Below, one piece after another: positions 17,667 to 26,503 of a stretch of 64,000 nt of DNA. Every line of letters starts with the position of its first letter. The first letter of the stretch is position 1. The notes under the pieces were generated by a model. It ran no database searches. It was not told the DNA's origin and saw nothing but the letters and a program-made list of their open reading frames with translations. Position numbers and translations under genes: made by a program. This DNA comes from Lachnospiraceae bacterium (GTDB lineage Bacteria; Bacillota; Clostridia; Lachnospirales; Lachnospiraceae). The stretch is from positions 62,001 to 126,000 of the forward strand of contig JAFZRY010000020.1 of assembly GCA_017619615.1 (NCBI GenBank). Reading direction: 5' to 3'.

Positions 17667-17695
17667 ATTCTACAAGTGTAGTAGATAATTGTCAA
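17667..17695 (-). promoter_or_regulatory. Promoter of the blaI operon
   Basis: Read on the minus strand, TTGACA (17690-17695) is followed by a 17-nt spacer and TAGAAT (17667-17672). Both hexamers are close to the sigma-A consensus, and the blaI ribosome-binding site lies about 25 nt downstream of the -10. Confidence 0.85.
17671..17680. promoter_or_regulatory. BlaI-type operator 1 (TACAAGTGTA)
   Basis: A dyad TACA-AG-TGTA with matching outer C/G bases (CTACA...TGTAG) covers the -10 edge and spacer of the blaI promoter. TACA/TGTA half-sites are the known recognition elements of BlaI/MecI repressors. Confidence 0.75.
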
Positions 17696-17710
17696 GAGAT
17701 TAATAACAAC

Positions 17711-17738
17711 AAAAACGGGCCGATGAAACATCGGCCCG
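17711..17738 (-). terminator. Terminator of the XRE-ABC exporter operon
   Basis: GGGCCGATG (17717-17725) pairs with CATCGGCCC (17729-17737) around AAA. On the minus strand it is followed by TTTTTG, a standard intrinsic terminator 26 nt after the ABC exporter stop. The same hairpin sequence recurs at 57992-58012 and, shortened by one base, at 20784-20803. Confidence 0.85.
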
Positions 17739-17763
17739 GCTAAAGAATAAAACATGGGAACGG

Positions 17764-19488
17764 TCATCCTTGGGAGACAGTGAACAGGGAATAGAAGTAC
17801 CCTTTCTGATCCATAAGTTCGTCGAACGTTCCCTGTTCCGAAACCCCGCCGTTTTTCAGAGCGAACAGGCCGGTGCAGCGGCGGAGAATGTTCTCATCCA
17901 GGTCGTGGGTGACGATGACGCGCGTATAGCCGTCCAGTTTCAGGATCGCGTCCAGCACCTCGAAGGAGGTTTCGGCGTCCAGAGAGGCCGTGGCTTCATC
18001 TACGAAGAGGACAGGAGTCTTGCGAAGCAGGGCCCGGGCAATGGAGATCCGCTGGCGCTCGCCGCCGGAGAGGCCGGAGCCGTTTTCGCCGCAGAGATAG
18101 TCCGCGCCTTTTTCATCGATGAGTTTTTTCAGGCCGGAAAGCCGCACGGCGCGGTCAATCTCTTCCTCCGGGAACTCGGAAAACATGGTGATATTGTCGC
18201 GGATCGAGCTGTTGAAGACGAATACATTCTGCTGAATGATCGACACAAGATCATAGAGCGAATCCGCGGAGACTGTTCTGAGCTCTTTTCCGTCATAGAG
18301 GATCTCGCCCTGATAGTCGCGGGAGGACGCCATCAGCAGGTTCAGGATCGTCGACTTGCCGCTGCCGGAGCCGCCAACCAGCGCGTAGCAGCCGCCGGCG
18401 CGCAGCTCCATGTCCACGTCGGAGAGAACCGGCTTTCCTTCCTCATAGGCAAATCCAAGGTCTCTGATCGAGATCCCCTCGGTGAGGTGCGGCTCGACCT
18501 TTTCCCCCTCGTCGGGGACGTTTTTATTCAGCGCCTGCGCCGCTTTATCGATCAGGCTGAACGAGGCCTTCGTCCCTGCGAAGAAGTCCGGGAACGCCTG
18601 GATCGGGCCCAGCACGTAGTTCATAAGCTGTACGAATACGATCGCGGTACCGGCCGTGATGCCTTTGCCGGAGAGGGCCAGCGCGGCCGCGACAAAGAAT
18701 ACGCCGAACTGCAGAAGCCCGCCGGCAATGCCGGAGGAATAGTTTACCAGCACGGTTACCTTCGTACGCTTTTTCGCGGCTTCCGCTACGTTCCTATTGC
18801 TGTGACCGTGCAAATTGGCAATGCTGGTCTCCGCCTTAAAACTCTTGATCACAGAGAAGCCCGTGAGCGCATCCTTCAGCATGCCCGTGTAACGTTCTTT
18901 CTGATCGGAGACTTCCTTCTCCGCCTTGGCCGCCTTGTTTCCCAGAACCACGGAGACCATGACCGGCAGCAGGGCGAAGCCGATGGCAATCAGCGTCAAA
19001 AGCGGGCTGTACCAGATCATGAGGCCCAGCGCGCCGAGAAACGTGATCCCGACCTGAATGGTATGCTGCAGCTTCCCGATAAAGTCCGTTTCGATCGTGT
19101 TCACGTCGTTGGAAAGCGCGGAGATATAGAGCGAGCTGTTCTCGCCGGAGAAAGCCTGGATGCCTTTTTCCATGAGCCGGTCAAAGACATATTCCCGGTA
19201 CTGCTTCATTGCCTTCGCGCGGAACTCGGAGAGGAAAGCCCGGTCGAGCACTCCTCCCAGTATCAGCAGCGCGAAAGCGCCTCCCGCGACGATCAGGAGC
19301 GTAGCGAAGCCGTAGGGGCATTCTCCGGAGATCAGGTCGGCGATCTCTTTGATGAGCCACGAGATCACCAACTCCGTCGCAGAGCCCAGCAGGGCGGCGA
19401 GCACGGTCATGGCGAGGTTGAACTTATTGCTGCGGAACAGTTCTTTGATGAACGGGCGGCGCAGCGCCTTGATTTCTTTCTTAGTCAT
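17764..19488 (-). CDS. ABC exporter, fused membrane and ATPase domains
   Basis: 574 aa half-transporter starting MTKKEIKALRRPF. I chose the ATG at 19488 because the longer in-frame start at 19575 would overlap the preceding gene by 53 nt. Six membrane helices occupy about residues 20-300. The ATPase follows with Walker A GGSGSGKST near 373-380, signature LSGGERQRISIARALL and Walker B FVDEATASLD, then a THDLDE switch. It should work as a homodimer exporting an unknown substrate. A TPR-containing XRE regulator is encoded 34 nt upstream on the same transcript and may control it. Confidence 0.88.
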   Translation of the reverse strand: MTKKEIKALRRPFIKELFRSNKFNLAMTVLAALLGSATELVISWLIKEIADLISGECPYGFATLLIVAGGAFALLILGGVLDRAFLSEFRAKAMKQYREYVFDRLMEKGIQAFSGENSSLYISALSNDVNTIETDFIGKLQHTIQVGITFLGALGLMIWYSPLLTLIAIGFALLPVMVSVVLGNKAAKAEKEVSDQKERYTGMLKDALTGFSVIKSFKAETSIANLHGHSNRNVAEAAKKRTKVTVLVNYSSGIAGGLLQFGVFFVAAALALSGKGITAGTAIVFVQLMNYVLGPIQAFPDFFAGTKASFSLIDKAAQALNKNVPDEGEKVEPHLTEGISIRDLGFAYEEGKPVLSDVDMELRAGGCYALVGGSGSGKSTILNLLMASSRDYQGEILYDGKELRTVSADSLYDLVSIIQQNVFVFNSSIRDNITMFSEFPEEEIDRAVRLSGLKKLIDEKGADYLCGENGSGLSGGERQRISIARALLRKTPVLFVDEATASLDAETSFEVLDAILKLDGYTRVIVTHDLDENILRRCTGLFALKNGGVSEQGTFDELMDQKGYFYSLFTVSQG

Positions 19489-19522
19489 AATGGTTTGATT
19501 CCTTGTCTCTTTATTTACACTG

Positions 19523-20593
19523 TTATTCTTCTGCGGCGATTTCGTTCCAAAGAGCGGAAAACGCCTCGTTGTCAAATTCGCTTACTGTATGACGGATGGC
19601 TTCCATGGCCGTCGCGCCCATGTCATCGTGCGCGCTGGCGCCTTCGATGCGGGTGATAAAGCGGATATCGCTTTCATCATAGCTGGGGGAGGCGTCGAAA
19701 AACTCGGCAAGCTGTTCGGCTTCGTGCAGGGATGCGCGGGCCGCCTCCTCCTGTCCGGACATCAGTTGCGAGCCGGCCAGCGAGGCAAGCATCACGCAAT
19801 TGACCTTGTCGAGGAAGTTCGGCTTCCCGTCCTTCCTAAGGCCGGAAAAGAGGCCGATGCCCCAGCGCAGGATCGCCTGGGCGGAAGCGTGGTCGCCGCG
19901 GGAAAGGAAGAGGTTGGCATAACCGCTGATGGTGTCACACAGATCGGAGAGGATCTTTGCCAGGGCCTCCGACAGGAAGGGGACCGCTTCTTCCGTGCGT
20001 TCGCCTGCGGCCAGCACATGACCGATCTTCGCGTTGTACAGGCCGCCCGCGTTATGCTTTTTGAGGAGCTCGATGCCCTTTTCTTCTTCCTCCAGACCCA
20101 GATAGATCTCCGCCATCTTGGCGTTCAGGGTCTGTTCGCTGATCTGCGGGTCATCGTTCTGGCCGAGCAGTAAAAGAGACTGCCGTAGAAGCTCCAGGGA
20201 GCGCCGCAGCGCGTCCTTGTTTCCGGTTTCGAAGCCGAAGGCGCTGTACAACGCGGCGCTTTCGCGGACGATCCGGAAGGAGTGAGGATACTTTTTGAGC
20301 GCCTTTTCGGCCTCGGCCAGCCCGTCCCAATCCTTGCTGCGGCGGTATTCCTGCAAACGCTTTACCGTCGCTTCCGGGCGGTTGTCCTTTAATTCGTAGC
20401 CGAGCAGTACGTCTACCGAAGTGTCGAAAAAGTCAGCCATCTGAATGATCAGCTCAATATCCGGGATCGACAGCTTCGCTTCCCATTTATATACCGCGCC
20501 GGCTGTCACTCCTAATGCCTCGGAAAGCTGTTCCTGCGTCAGAGACCGCTCTTTGCGGAATCTGCGGATGTTTTCCGCCAGTTTCGTCTTCAT
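19523..20593 (-). CDS. XRE-family regulator with C-terminal TPR-like domain
   Basis: 356 aa. The start MKTKLAENIRRFRKER at 20593 has AGGAGG at good spacing, so a longer in-frame start is rejected. Residues 1-60 form a Cro/CI-type helix-turn-helix (LTQEQLSEALGVTAGAVYKW). The rest is a chain of paired helices resembling tetratricopeptide repeats, rich in Leu/Ala/Glu. Such HTH-TPR proteins often bind peptide signals. The ABC exporter gene follows directly, so it is a likely regulatory target. The signal is unknown. Confidence 0.8.
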   Translation of the reverse strand: MKTKLAENIRRFRKERSLTQEQLSEALGVTAGAVYKWEAKLSIPDIELIIQMADFFDTSVDVLLGYELKDNRPEATVKRLQEYRRSKDWDGLAEAEKALKKYPHSFRIVRESAALYSAFGFETGNKDALRRSLELLRQSLLLLGQNDDPQISEQTLNAKMAEIYLGLEEEEKGIELLKKHNAGGLYNAKIGHVLAAGERTEEAVPFLSEALAKILSDLCDTISGYANLFLSRGDHASAQAILRWGIGLFSGLRKDGKPNFLDKVNCVMLASLAGSQLMSGQEEAARASLHEAEQLAEFFDASPSYDESDIRFITRIEGASAHDDMGATAMEAIRHTVSEFDNEAFSALWNEIAAEE

Positions 20594-20624
20594 GTGCCAC
20601 CTCCTGTGTGTCATAGTCAGGGGA

Positions 20625-20641
20625 AGATCCTTTTTGGATCT
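20625..20641. promoter_or_regulatory. Inverted repeat in the XRE gene leader
   Basis: AGATCC-TTTTT-GGATCT is a perfect 6-bp inverted repeat located between the promoter -10 and the ribosome-binding site. It could be a binding site for the XRE protein (autoregulation) or a small hairpin. Confidence 0.4.
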
Positions 20642-20647
20642 GACATC

Positions 20648-20676
20648 ATTATATTCCGTCAAAAAGGGAAAGTAAA
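20648..20676 (-). promoter_or_regulatory. Promoter of the XRE-ABC exporter operon
   Basis: On the minus strand TTTACT (20671-20676) is followed by 17 nt and a perfect TATAAT (20648-20653), about 55 nt upstream of the start codon. Confidence 0.7.
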
Positions 20677-20783
20677 CAGACGGGTCATATCAATTAGATA
20701 TAACTTTCTATACTGCCAGTGTGAATTTTGCACCTTGCGGAAAAGAATCGATAGAAGTGCCGAATTCAATAGCGGAATAAAAA

Positions 20784-20803
20784 GGGCCGATAAACATCGG
20801 CCC
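20784..20803 (-). terminator. Terminator of the P-type ATPase gene
   Basis: GGGCCGAT pairs with ATCGGCCC around a four-base loop. On the minus strand TTTTTATT follows. It is a one-base-shorter version of the hairpin at 17717-17737. Confidence 0.8.
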
Positions 20804-20818
20804 GTGGACAGGGAAAGC

Positions 20819-20846
20819 GGGACGGAAAGAACCGTCCCCGTGTCCC
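20819..20846. repeat. 28-nt palindromic dispersed element, copy 1
   Basis: GGGACGG (20819-20825) pairs with CCGTCCC (20832-20838), and the outer GGACA (20806-20810) pairs with TGTCC (20841-20845). The same 28-nt unit occurs at 47905-47932 (one mismatch) and twice, more diverged, at 57060-57120. It lies between the ATPase stop codon and its terminator. Confidence 0.75.
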
Positions 20847-20847
20847 G

Positions 20848-23145
20848 TTATTTCTTTCCAATGCGCTCCAACAGGGCTGTGAGGCCGACCATGCACAGGA
20901 TCTCGGCGCCGGCGAAGAGCAGGCAGACGAGGGCGGTGTGGCCGGAGACGCGGATCATTTCGAAGAGCCAGTTGAACTGCATGGCGCAGACGCCGAAGCC
21001 GACGATGGAGAGGACGATCACGCCGACCCGGTATTTATTGAGCGGCCGGGAGATGTTGATCAGGATCAGGAAGCCGACCAGGGACAGCAGATAGGTGCAG
21101 GCTGTCCCGACCTCTCCATCAGGGATTCCCAAATTCGGCGCCAGCCGCACCAGCACGGCGATCGCAATGAAGGACGTGAGCGCCGCCGGGATGGACCGCA
21201 CCAGCGTGTTGCGGATGAAGCGCCCCTGCTGCTTCTTTTCATTGGGCTCCAGCGCGAGCAGGAAGGCCGGGATGCCGATGTTGAAGGCGGAGACCAGCGA
21301 GACCTGCGCCGGCCGCAGCGGGTAGGTCATGGCCAGCAGGATGGAGAAGAGCGCCATCAGCAGGGAGAACATGTTTTTGTACAGGAACAGCGTAGCGGAG
21401 CGCGTGATGTTGTTGATGTCGCGCCGGCCTTCGGATACGATCTCGCGCATGTGCGAGAAGTCGGAGTCCAGCAGGACCACCTGGGCCGCCTGGCGCGCCG
21501 CGTCGGAGCCGCCGCCCATGGCGACGGAGCAGTCGGCCTCCTTCATGGCCAGGATGTCGTTGACGCCGTCGCCGGACATGGCGACTTTCAGGCCCTTCGC
21601 CTTCATGGCCAGGACCAGGTCTTTTTTCTGCTCCGGATTGACGCGCCCGAATACGGTGCAGGTCAGGGCGGCTTCCGCCAGTTTTTCCGGCGTGTCCAGT
21701 GTGGTGGCGTCCACGTATTTGTCCGCGTTCGCGATCTGCGCCTGCGCGGCGACGCGCGAGACGGTCAGCGGGTTGTCGCCGGAGATGACTTTGACGATAA
21801 CGCCCTGGTCCGCGAAGCCCCGGAAGGTTTCCACGGCGTTTTCACGGATCGCGTTGTGCAGGGCGACGAAGAGAATTGCGGCGGTATTTTCGCCTTCGCC
21901 CTCCGCCAAGACCAAAACGCGCTTGCCTTCGGATGCGCGGGCGTCGATGATGGGGCGGTTCTTCTCCATTTCCGCCTGCGGCAGAATGAATTCCGGCGCG
22001 CCCAGCCGCCAGGTGCCGCGGGGCGTCCCGATCATGGAATACTTGTATTTGGAATTGAAGGGCGTGATCAAGGCGTCCGCCAGCGGCTCGCCCTCGGGCA
22101 GATATTTCCGCATGGCTTCCATCGTGATGTTGCTGTCCGGCATGGTGTGGATGTAGGACGCCAGCAGCGCTTTGGCTTCCTCCGCCTGGCCGACCGTGTG
22201 GTCATACGGCGCGAAGAGCTCGCTCACGTTCATGTCCTCGCAGGTGATGGTGCCGGTCTTGTCCAGGCACAGCACGTCCACGCGGGCCAGCGTTTCGATG
22301 CTGCGCATGTCGTGCAGCAGCACCTTGCTCTTGGCCAGGCGCATGGCGGAGAGCGCCAGGGCCATGGTCAGCAGCAGGTACATGCCTTCGGGGATCATGC
22401 CGATGACGGCGCCGACCATGGAGACGATGGATTCCTTGAGGCTCCGGCCGTTCACGGCCATGGACTGGTACATCAGGACCGCGCCGATCGGAATGATGAT
22501 GATGCCCGCGGTCTTGATGATCGTCTCGATGTCGCGGATCATCTCGGACTTCTTGTCCTTGATCTCCTTGGCGCGCGCGGTCAGCTGCGCGGCGTAGGAT
22601 TCCGCGCCGACGTGCGTGAGCCGGGCGGTCAGCGTGCCTGCCGTCAGGAAACTGCCGGATTTCAACTCGCTGCCCGGCTTTTTCTCCACCTCGTCGGATT
22701 CGCCGGTCAGCAGCGATTCGTTCACGCCGGCCTCGCCGGAGATCACGACCGCGTCCGCCGGGACCTGCTGGCCGATCGAAAGCCGGATCACGTCGCCGAG
22801 GACCAGTTTGTCCGCAGGCACTTTCACGTCCGCACCGTCGCGGATCGCGGTGTATTCCGACATATCCAGCAGCGCGAGCTTGTCCAGCTCTTTCTTGGAC
22901 CGCAGCTGCTGGAAGATCCCGATGCAGGTATTGGCGATCACCACCGGCAGGAAGGTTAGGCTGCGGAACGATCCGGTCAGGATCAGCAGCAGGGCCAGCA
23001 GGGCGAAGATCGCGTTGAAATAGGTGAAGATCTGGTGGAAGAAGATCGAGGGGACGGAATGCCCGCTCTTTTCGGGCATCCGGTTGATCTTTCCTTCTGA
23101 CGTCAGTCGTTTGACTTCCGCAGTCGTCAGGCCGTTTTCATTCAT
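20848..23145 (-). CDS. Cation-translocating P-type ATPase, CtpE-like
   Basis: 765 aa. P-type ATPases move cations using a phospho-aspartate intermediate. The phosphorylation motif DKTGT is near residue 297, with LLTGES in the actuator domain and GDGVNDILAMKEADCSVAMG in the hinge. The M4 segment reads IPEGMYLLL. There are no N-terminal heavy-metal-binding domains or CPC/CPx motif, which excludes the copper/zinc type. Overall it resembles the CtpE group implicated in calcium uptake in mycobacteria; ion specificity here is inferred only. It has its own promoter and terminator. Confidence 0.85.
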   Translation of the reverse strand: MNENGLTTAEVKRLTSEGKINRMPEKSGHSVPSIFFHQIFTYFNAIFALLALLLILTGSFRSLTFLPVVIANTCIGIFQQLRSKKELDKLALLDMSEYTAIRDGADVKVPADKLVLGDVIRLSIGQQVPADAVVISGEAGVNESLLTGESDEVEKKPGSELKSGSFLTAGTLTARLTHVGAESYAAQLTARAKEIKDKKSEMIRDIETIIKTAGIIIIPIGAVLMYQSMAVNGRSLKESIVSMVGAVIGMIPEGMYLLLTMALALSAMRLAKSKVLLHDMRSIETLARVDVLCLDKTGTITCEDMNVSELFAPYDHTVGQAEEAKALLASYIHTMPDSNITMEAMRKYLPEGEPLADALITPFNSKYKYSMIGTPRGTWRLGAPEFILPQAEMEKNRPIIDARASEGKRVLVLAEGEGENTAAILFVALHNAIRENAVETFRGFADQGVIVKVISGDNPLTVSRVAAQAQIANADKYVDATTLDTPEKLAEAALTCTVFGRVNPEQKKDLVLAMKAKGLKVAMSGDGVNDILAMKEADCSVAMGGGSDAARQAAQVVLLDSDFSHMREIVSEGRRDINNITRSATLFLYKNMFSLLMALFSILLAMTYPLRPAQVSLVSAFNIGIPAFLLALEPNEKKQQGRFIRNTLVRSIPAALTSFIAIAVLVRLAPNLGIPDGEVGTACTYLLSLVGFLILINISRPLNKYRVGVIVLSIVGFGVCAMQFNWLFEMIRVSGHTALVCLLFAGAEILCMVGLTALLERIGKK

Positions 23146-23186
23146 GACTCGGGTTCATCTCCGGGGGATATTTGCATAACATAAAC

Positions 23187-23216
23187 AGTATAGCACAAAA
23201 AGCGCGGCGCGGGCAA
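23187..23216 (-). promoter_or_regulatory. Promoter of the P-type ATPase gene
   Basis: On the minus strand TTGCCC (23211-23216), an 18-nt spacer and TATACT (23187-23192) lie upstream of the ATPase start. Confidence 0.5.
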
Positions 23217-23220
23217 GGAT

Positions 23221-24855
23221 TCAGAAACACGCGATGTTGCTGTCCGTGCGGGATTCCGTGCCGCCGATCAGCACGCCGCTGTCCGTCCGCAGGATCATCT
23301 GGCCGCGGCCGAAAGCGGGGGTAGACGGCTCAAGGCGGACCTGATGGCCCAGCCGGGCGAGTTCCGCCGCCATGGCCGGATCGAAACGCTTTTCGACGAG
23401 CAGTTCGTTCCCGCGGACCCACTGCCAGCGCGGCGCGTCAAGCGCCTGCTGGGGATCCAGGCAGAAGTCGATGAAATTCGTGACGACCTGTACGTGCCCC
23501 TGCGGCTGCATGTAGGCGCCCATCACGCCGAACGGGCCCGCCGGCGCGCCGTCTTTCATCAGGAAGCCGGGAATGATGGTGTGATAACTGCGTTTTCCGG
23601 GCATCAGGCAGTTCGCGGCGGACGGATCCAGCGAGAAATCCTTCCCGCGGTTCTGCAGCGAGATCCCGGTCCCGGGGACCACAATGCCGGAGCCGAAGCC
23701 CTTGTAGTTGGACTGGATGAAGGAGACCATGTTGCCCTCCCCGTCGGCCGTGCAGAGGTACACGGTGCCGCCGTCCGGCGGAGTGCGGTGCGTCCAGACC
23801 TGCGCCCGGTCTGTCATTTCCGCCGCGCGCTGCGCGCCGTAAGCGGGATCGATAAGGCGGTGCGGGTCGAGTTCCATGTAAGCAGGATCCGTCACGTAGT
23901 GCAGGGAGTCCGAGAAGGCCATCTTAATGGCTTCGATCTGGCGATGGTACGTGAGCGGATCCTCTTTATCGGTGAAATCGAATTCTTTCAGGATGTTCAG
24001 CGCCATGAGGGCCGTGATGCCCTGGCCGTTGGGCGGGATCTCGCAGACTTCATACCCGCGGTAGTTCACGCGCAGCGGCTCTATCCAGACGGGATGATAG
24101 GCGGCCAGGTCTTCGTATCGCAGGAGACCGCCCTGTGCGCGGCTCGCGGCGTCGGTCTTCTCGGCCAGCGCGCCGCGGTAGAAGGCCTCGGCGTTCGTTT
24201 CTCCGATGGCTTCCAGCGTGTCTGCGTGGTCCGGGAGGCGGATCATGTCACCTGCGTACCAGACGGCGCCGTCGCCGGATGGCGAGAAAGTGTCAAACCA
24301 GGCCTGAAAACAAGGGGCTTTCAGTTCTTTCCGGAAGCGTTCCAGGGAGATATTCCACATCTGCGCCAGATTCGGCGAGCAGGGATACCCGTCGCGCGCG
24401 TAGCGGACCGCCGGCGCCAGGCATTCTTTCAGGGACAGACGGCCGAAGCGGGAGACGACCGTGGCCCAGGCGGCCGGGGCACCGGGCACCGTGACCGGCG
24501 TCCAGCCGAAGGTCGGCATCGCGCCGCTTTCGTCCCGGCCTTCCTCCAGCACGCGTTCGCGTGAGGCCAGACGCGGTGCCGGACCGCTCGAATTGAGCCC
24601 GTACAGTTTTTTGTCTTTTTCGGACCAGAGGATCGCGAAGGCGTCGCTGCCGATGCCGTTGGCGGTCGGTTCCGTAACTGTGAGCGCGGCGGCAGCGGCC
24701 ACGGCCGCGTCCATCGCATTGCCGCCCTGCCGCAGGATCTCCAGCCCGGCGGCGGCCGCCTGGGGGCTGGACGCGTTTACCATCCCGCCGCACGCATAGA
24801 TCGGGAAGCGCTGGGACGGGTATTGCTGACGGAGAGGATCAAAAGAGTACTGCAT
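23221..24855 (-). CDS. Gamma-glutamyltransferase family protein (Ntn hydrolase)
   Basis: 544 aa from the ATG at 24855; AAAGGA is correctly spaced for this start and not for the ATG 15 nt upstream. The family is synthesised as a proenzyme that cleaves itself before a threonine, the new catalytic nucleophile. The likely site is in PDGGTVYLCTADGEGNMVS, about two-thirds along the chain; GGNAMDAAVAAAAAL and NGIGSDAF are family signatures of the large subunit. No signal peptide is visible, so it should be cytosolic, as for the YwrD-like branch. Substrate (glutathione or other gamma-glutamyl compound) is not established. Confidence 0.82.
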   Translation of the reverse strand: MQYSFDPLRQQYPSQRFPIYACGGMVNASSPQAAAAGLEILRQGGNAMDAAVAAAAALTVTEPTANGIGSDAFAILWSEKDKKLYGLNSSGPAPRLASRERVLEEGRDESGAMPTFGWTPVTVPGAPAAWATVVSRFGRLSLKECLAPAVRYARDGYPCSPNLAQMWNISLERFRKELKAPCFQAWFDTFSPSGDGAVWYAGDMIRLPDHADTLEAIGETNAEAFYRGALAEKTDAASRAQGGLLRYEDLAAYHPVWIEPLRVNYRGYEVCEIPPNGQGITALMALNILKEFDFTDKEDPLTYHRQIEAIKMAFSDSLHYVTDPAYMELDPHRLIDPAYGAQRAAEMTDRAQVWTHRTPPDGGTVYLCTADGEGNMVSFIQSNYKGFGSGIVVPGTGISLQNRGKDFSLDPSAANCLMPGKRSYHTIIPGFLMKDGAPAGPFGVMGAYMQPQGHVQVVTNFIDFCLDPQQALDAPRWQWVRGNELLVEKRFDPAMAAELARLGHQVRLEPSTPAFGRGQMILRTDSGVLIGGTESRTDSNIACF

Positions 24856-24885
24856 AACGGATCCTTTCATAGTATGATAGATTTC

Positions 24886-24914
24886 AATATAAGACTTTTC
24901 GCCCGTGATGTAAA
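24886..24914 (-). promoter_or_regulatory. Promoter of the gamma-glutamyltransferase gene
   Basis: On the minus strand TTTACA (24909-24914), 17 nt and TATATT (24886-24891). The -10 lies about 30 nt upstream of the chosen start codon. Confidence 0.6.
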
Positions 24915-24962
24915 GGGATTTGAAAGCGTGACGGGAGTATGATCAAAAAACGCAAGTTTTTC

Positions 24963-24991
24963 TTGTATTTTCCCCCTGTTTGTTCTAAAAT
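24963..24991 (+). promoter_or_regulatory. Promoter of gltX
   Basis: TTGTAT (24963-24968), a 17-nt spacer and TAAAAT (24986-24991) lie 34 nt before the gltX start. There is no room for a T-box leader. Confidence 0.5.
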
Positions 24992-25025
24992 ATCTCTGTT
25001 GAAAAAATGAAGGCAGGTGTTTGCT

Positions 25026-26492
25026 ATGCTGCAAAGAATCAGAACCCGATACGCTCCCAGCCCCACCGGCCGCATGCACGTGGGCAATCTGCGGACCGCT
25101 TTATACGCTTACCTCATCGCGAAGCACGAAGACGGCGATTTTCTGCTCCGCATCGAGGATACCGACCAGGAACGCCAGGTCGAAGGCGCCGTGGAGATCA
25201 TCAACCGCACGCTGGAGAAGACCGGCCTGCTCTGGGACGAAGGCCCGGATAAAGACGGCGGCGTAGGCCCTTACGTGCAGAGCGAGCGCGTGGCCGCCGG
25301 GATCTACATGGAATATGCCAAAAAACTGATCGAGAAAGGCGAGGCGTATTACTGCTTCTGCTCCAAGGAGCGTCTGGAAGGCCTGCGCCAGACCCTGACC
25401 GTCGACGGCGAGACCAAGGAGATCACGGTGTATGACAAGCACTGCCTGCACCTGCCCAAAGAGGAGATCGAAGCCAATCTGGCTGCGGGCATGCCTTTCG
25501 TGGTGCGCCAGAACACGCCCAATGAAGGCACCACCACCTTCACCGACGTCCTGTACGGCGACATCACCGTGCCCAACGCGGAACTGGATGACATGATCCT
25601 CTTAAAGTCCGACGGCTTCCCTACCTATAACTTCGCCAACGTGGTGGACGACCATCTGATGGGCATCTCGCACGTCGTGCGCGGCAACGAATACCTGAGT
25701 TCCGCGCCGAAGTACACCCGCCTGTACCATGCCTTCGGCTGGGAAGAACCCGTGTATGTGCACTGCCCGCTGATCACGGACGAGCACAAGAAGAAACTCA
25801 GCAAGCGCAGCGGCCATTCCTCCTATGAGGACCTCGTGGAGCAGGGCTTCGTGGACGAAGCCATCGTGAACTACGTGGCGCTGCTCGGCTGGAGCCCCGA
25901 GGATAACGAGGAGATCTTCAGCCTGGAAGAACTCGTCAAAAAGTTCGATTACCACAAGATCAACAAATCCCCTGCGGTCTTCGACATGACGAAGCTCCGC
26001 TGGCTCAACAGCGAATACATCAAGCGCCTGCCGGATGAAAAGTATTACGAGCGCGCTATCCCGGAAGTGAAAAAGGCCATTACGAAGCCGCTGGATCTGG
26101 AGAAGATCGCGGACCTGATGAAGACCCGCATCGAAGTCTTCCCGGATATCACGGAGCCCATCCGCTTCTTTGAGGAACTGCCGGAATACGACATCGACCT
26201 GTACACGCACAAGAAGATGAAGACGGACGCCGCCGTATCGCTGGAGATCCTGCGCGACCTGCTGCCGCGTCTGGAAGCGCACGAAGACTGGTCGCTGGAA
26301 GGCCTGAAGGAATACCTGACCGCCTACATTGCGGAAACGGGCCGCAAGACTGGCCAGGTGCTGTGGCCGCTCCGCATCGCGGTCTCCGGGCTGGCGAACA
26401 CGCCCGGCGGCGCGTACGAGATCATGGAGATCCTCGGCAAAGAGGAGAGCCTGGCGCGCATCCGCAGGGGCATCGAAAAGCTGGAGGCTTAA
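25026..26492 (+). CDS. gltX: Glutamate--tRNA ligase
   Basis: 488 aa class Ib synthetase charging tRNA-Glu. The ATP-binding signature is in [20 protein letters not shown] (HVGN in place of HIGH) and the KMSKS-type loop is KKLSKRSG. The ATG at 25026 is preferred to a GTG at 25017 because AGGCAGG overlaps the GTG and fits the ATG. The C-terminal half is the anticodon-binding helical cage. The helicase gene begins 11 nt after the stop, so the two are probably co-transcribed. Whether it also misacylates tRNA-Gln cannot be read from the sequence. Confidence 0.95.
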   Translation: MLQRIRTRYAPSPTGRMHVGNLRTALYAYLIAKHEDGDFLLRIEDTDQERQVEGAVEIINRTLEKTGLLWDEGPDKDGGVGPYVQSERVAAGIYMEYAKKLIEKGEAYYCFCSKERLEGLRQTLTVDGETKEITVYDKHCLHLPKEEIEANLAAGMPFVVRQNTPNEGTTTFTDVLYGDITVPNAELDDMILLKSDGFPTYNFANVVDDHLMGISHVVRGNEYLSSAPKYTRLYHAFGWEEPVYVHCPLITDEHKKKLSKRSGHSSYEDLVEQGFVDEAIVNYVALLGWSPEDNEEIFSLEELVKKFDYHKINKSPAVFDMTKLRWLNSEYIKRLPDEKYYERAIPEVKKAITKPLDLEKIADLMKTRIEVFPDITEPIRFFEELPEYDIDLYTHKKMKTDAAVSLEILRDLLPRLEAHEDWSLEGLKEYLTAYIAETGRKTGQVLWPLRIAVSGLANTPGGAYEIMEILGKEESLARIRRGIEKLEA

Positions 26493-26503
26493 TTCACCGA
26501 TCC

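Noticed and set aside
24897..25025. T-box or other riboswitch upstream of gltX
   Set aside because: The promoter lies only 34 nt before the start codon, leaving no room for a T-box, and no TGGN-type T-box sequence was seen.
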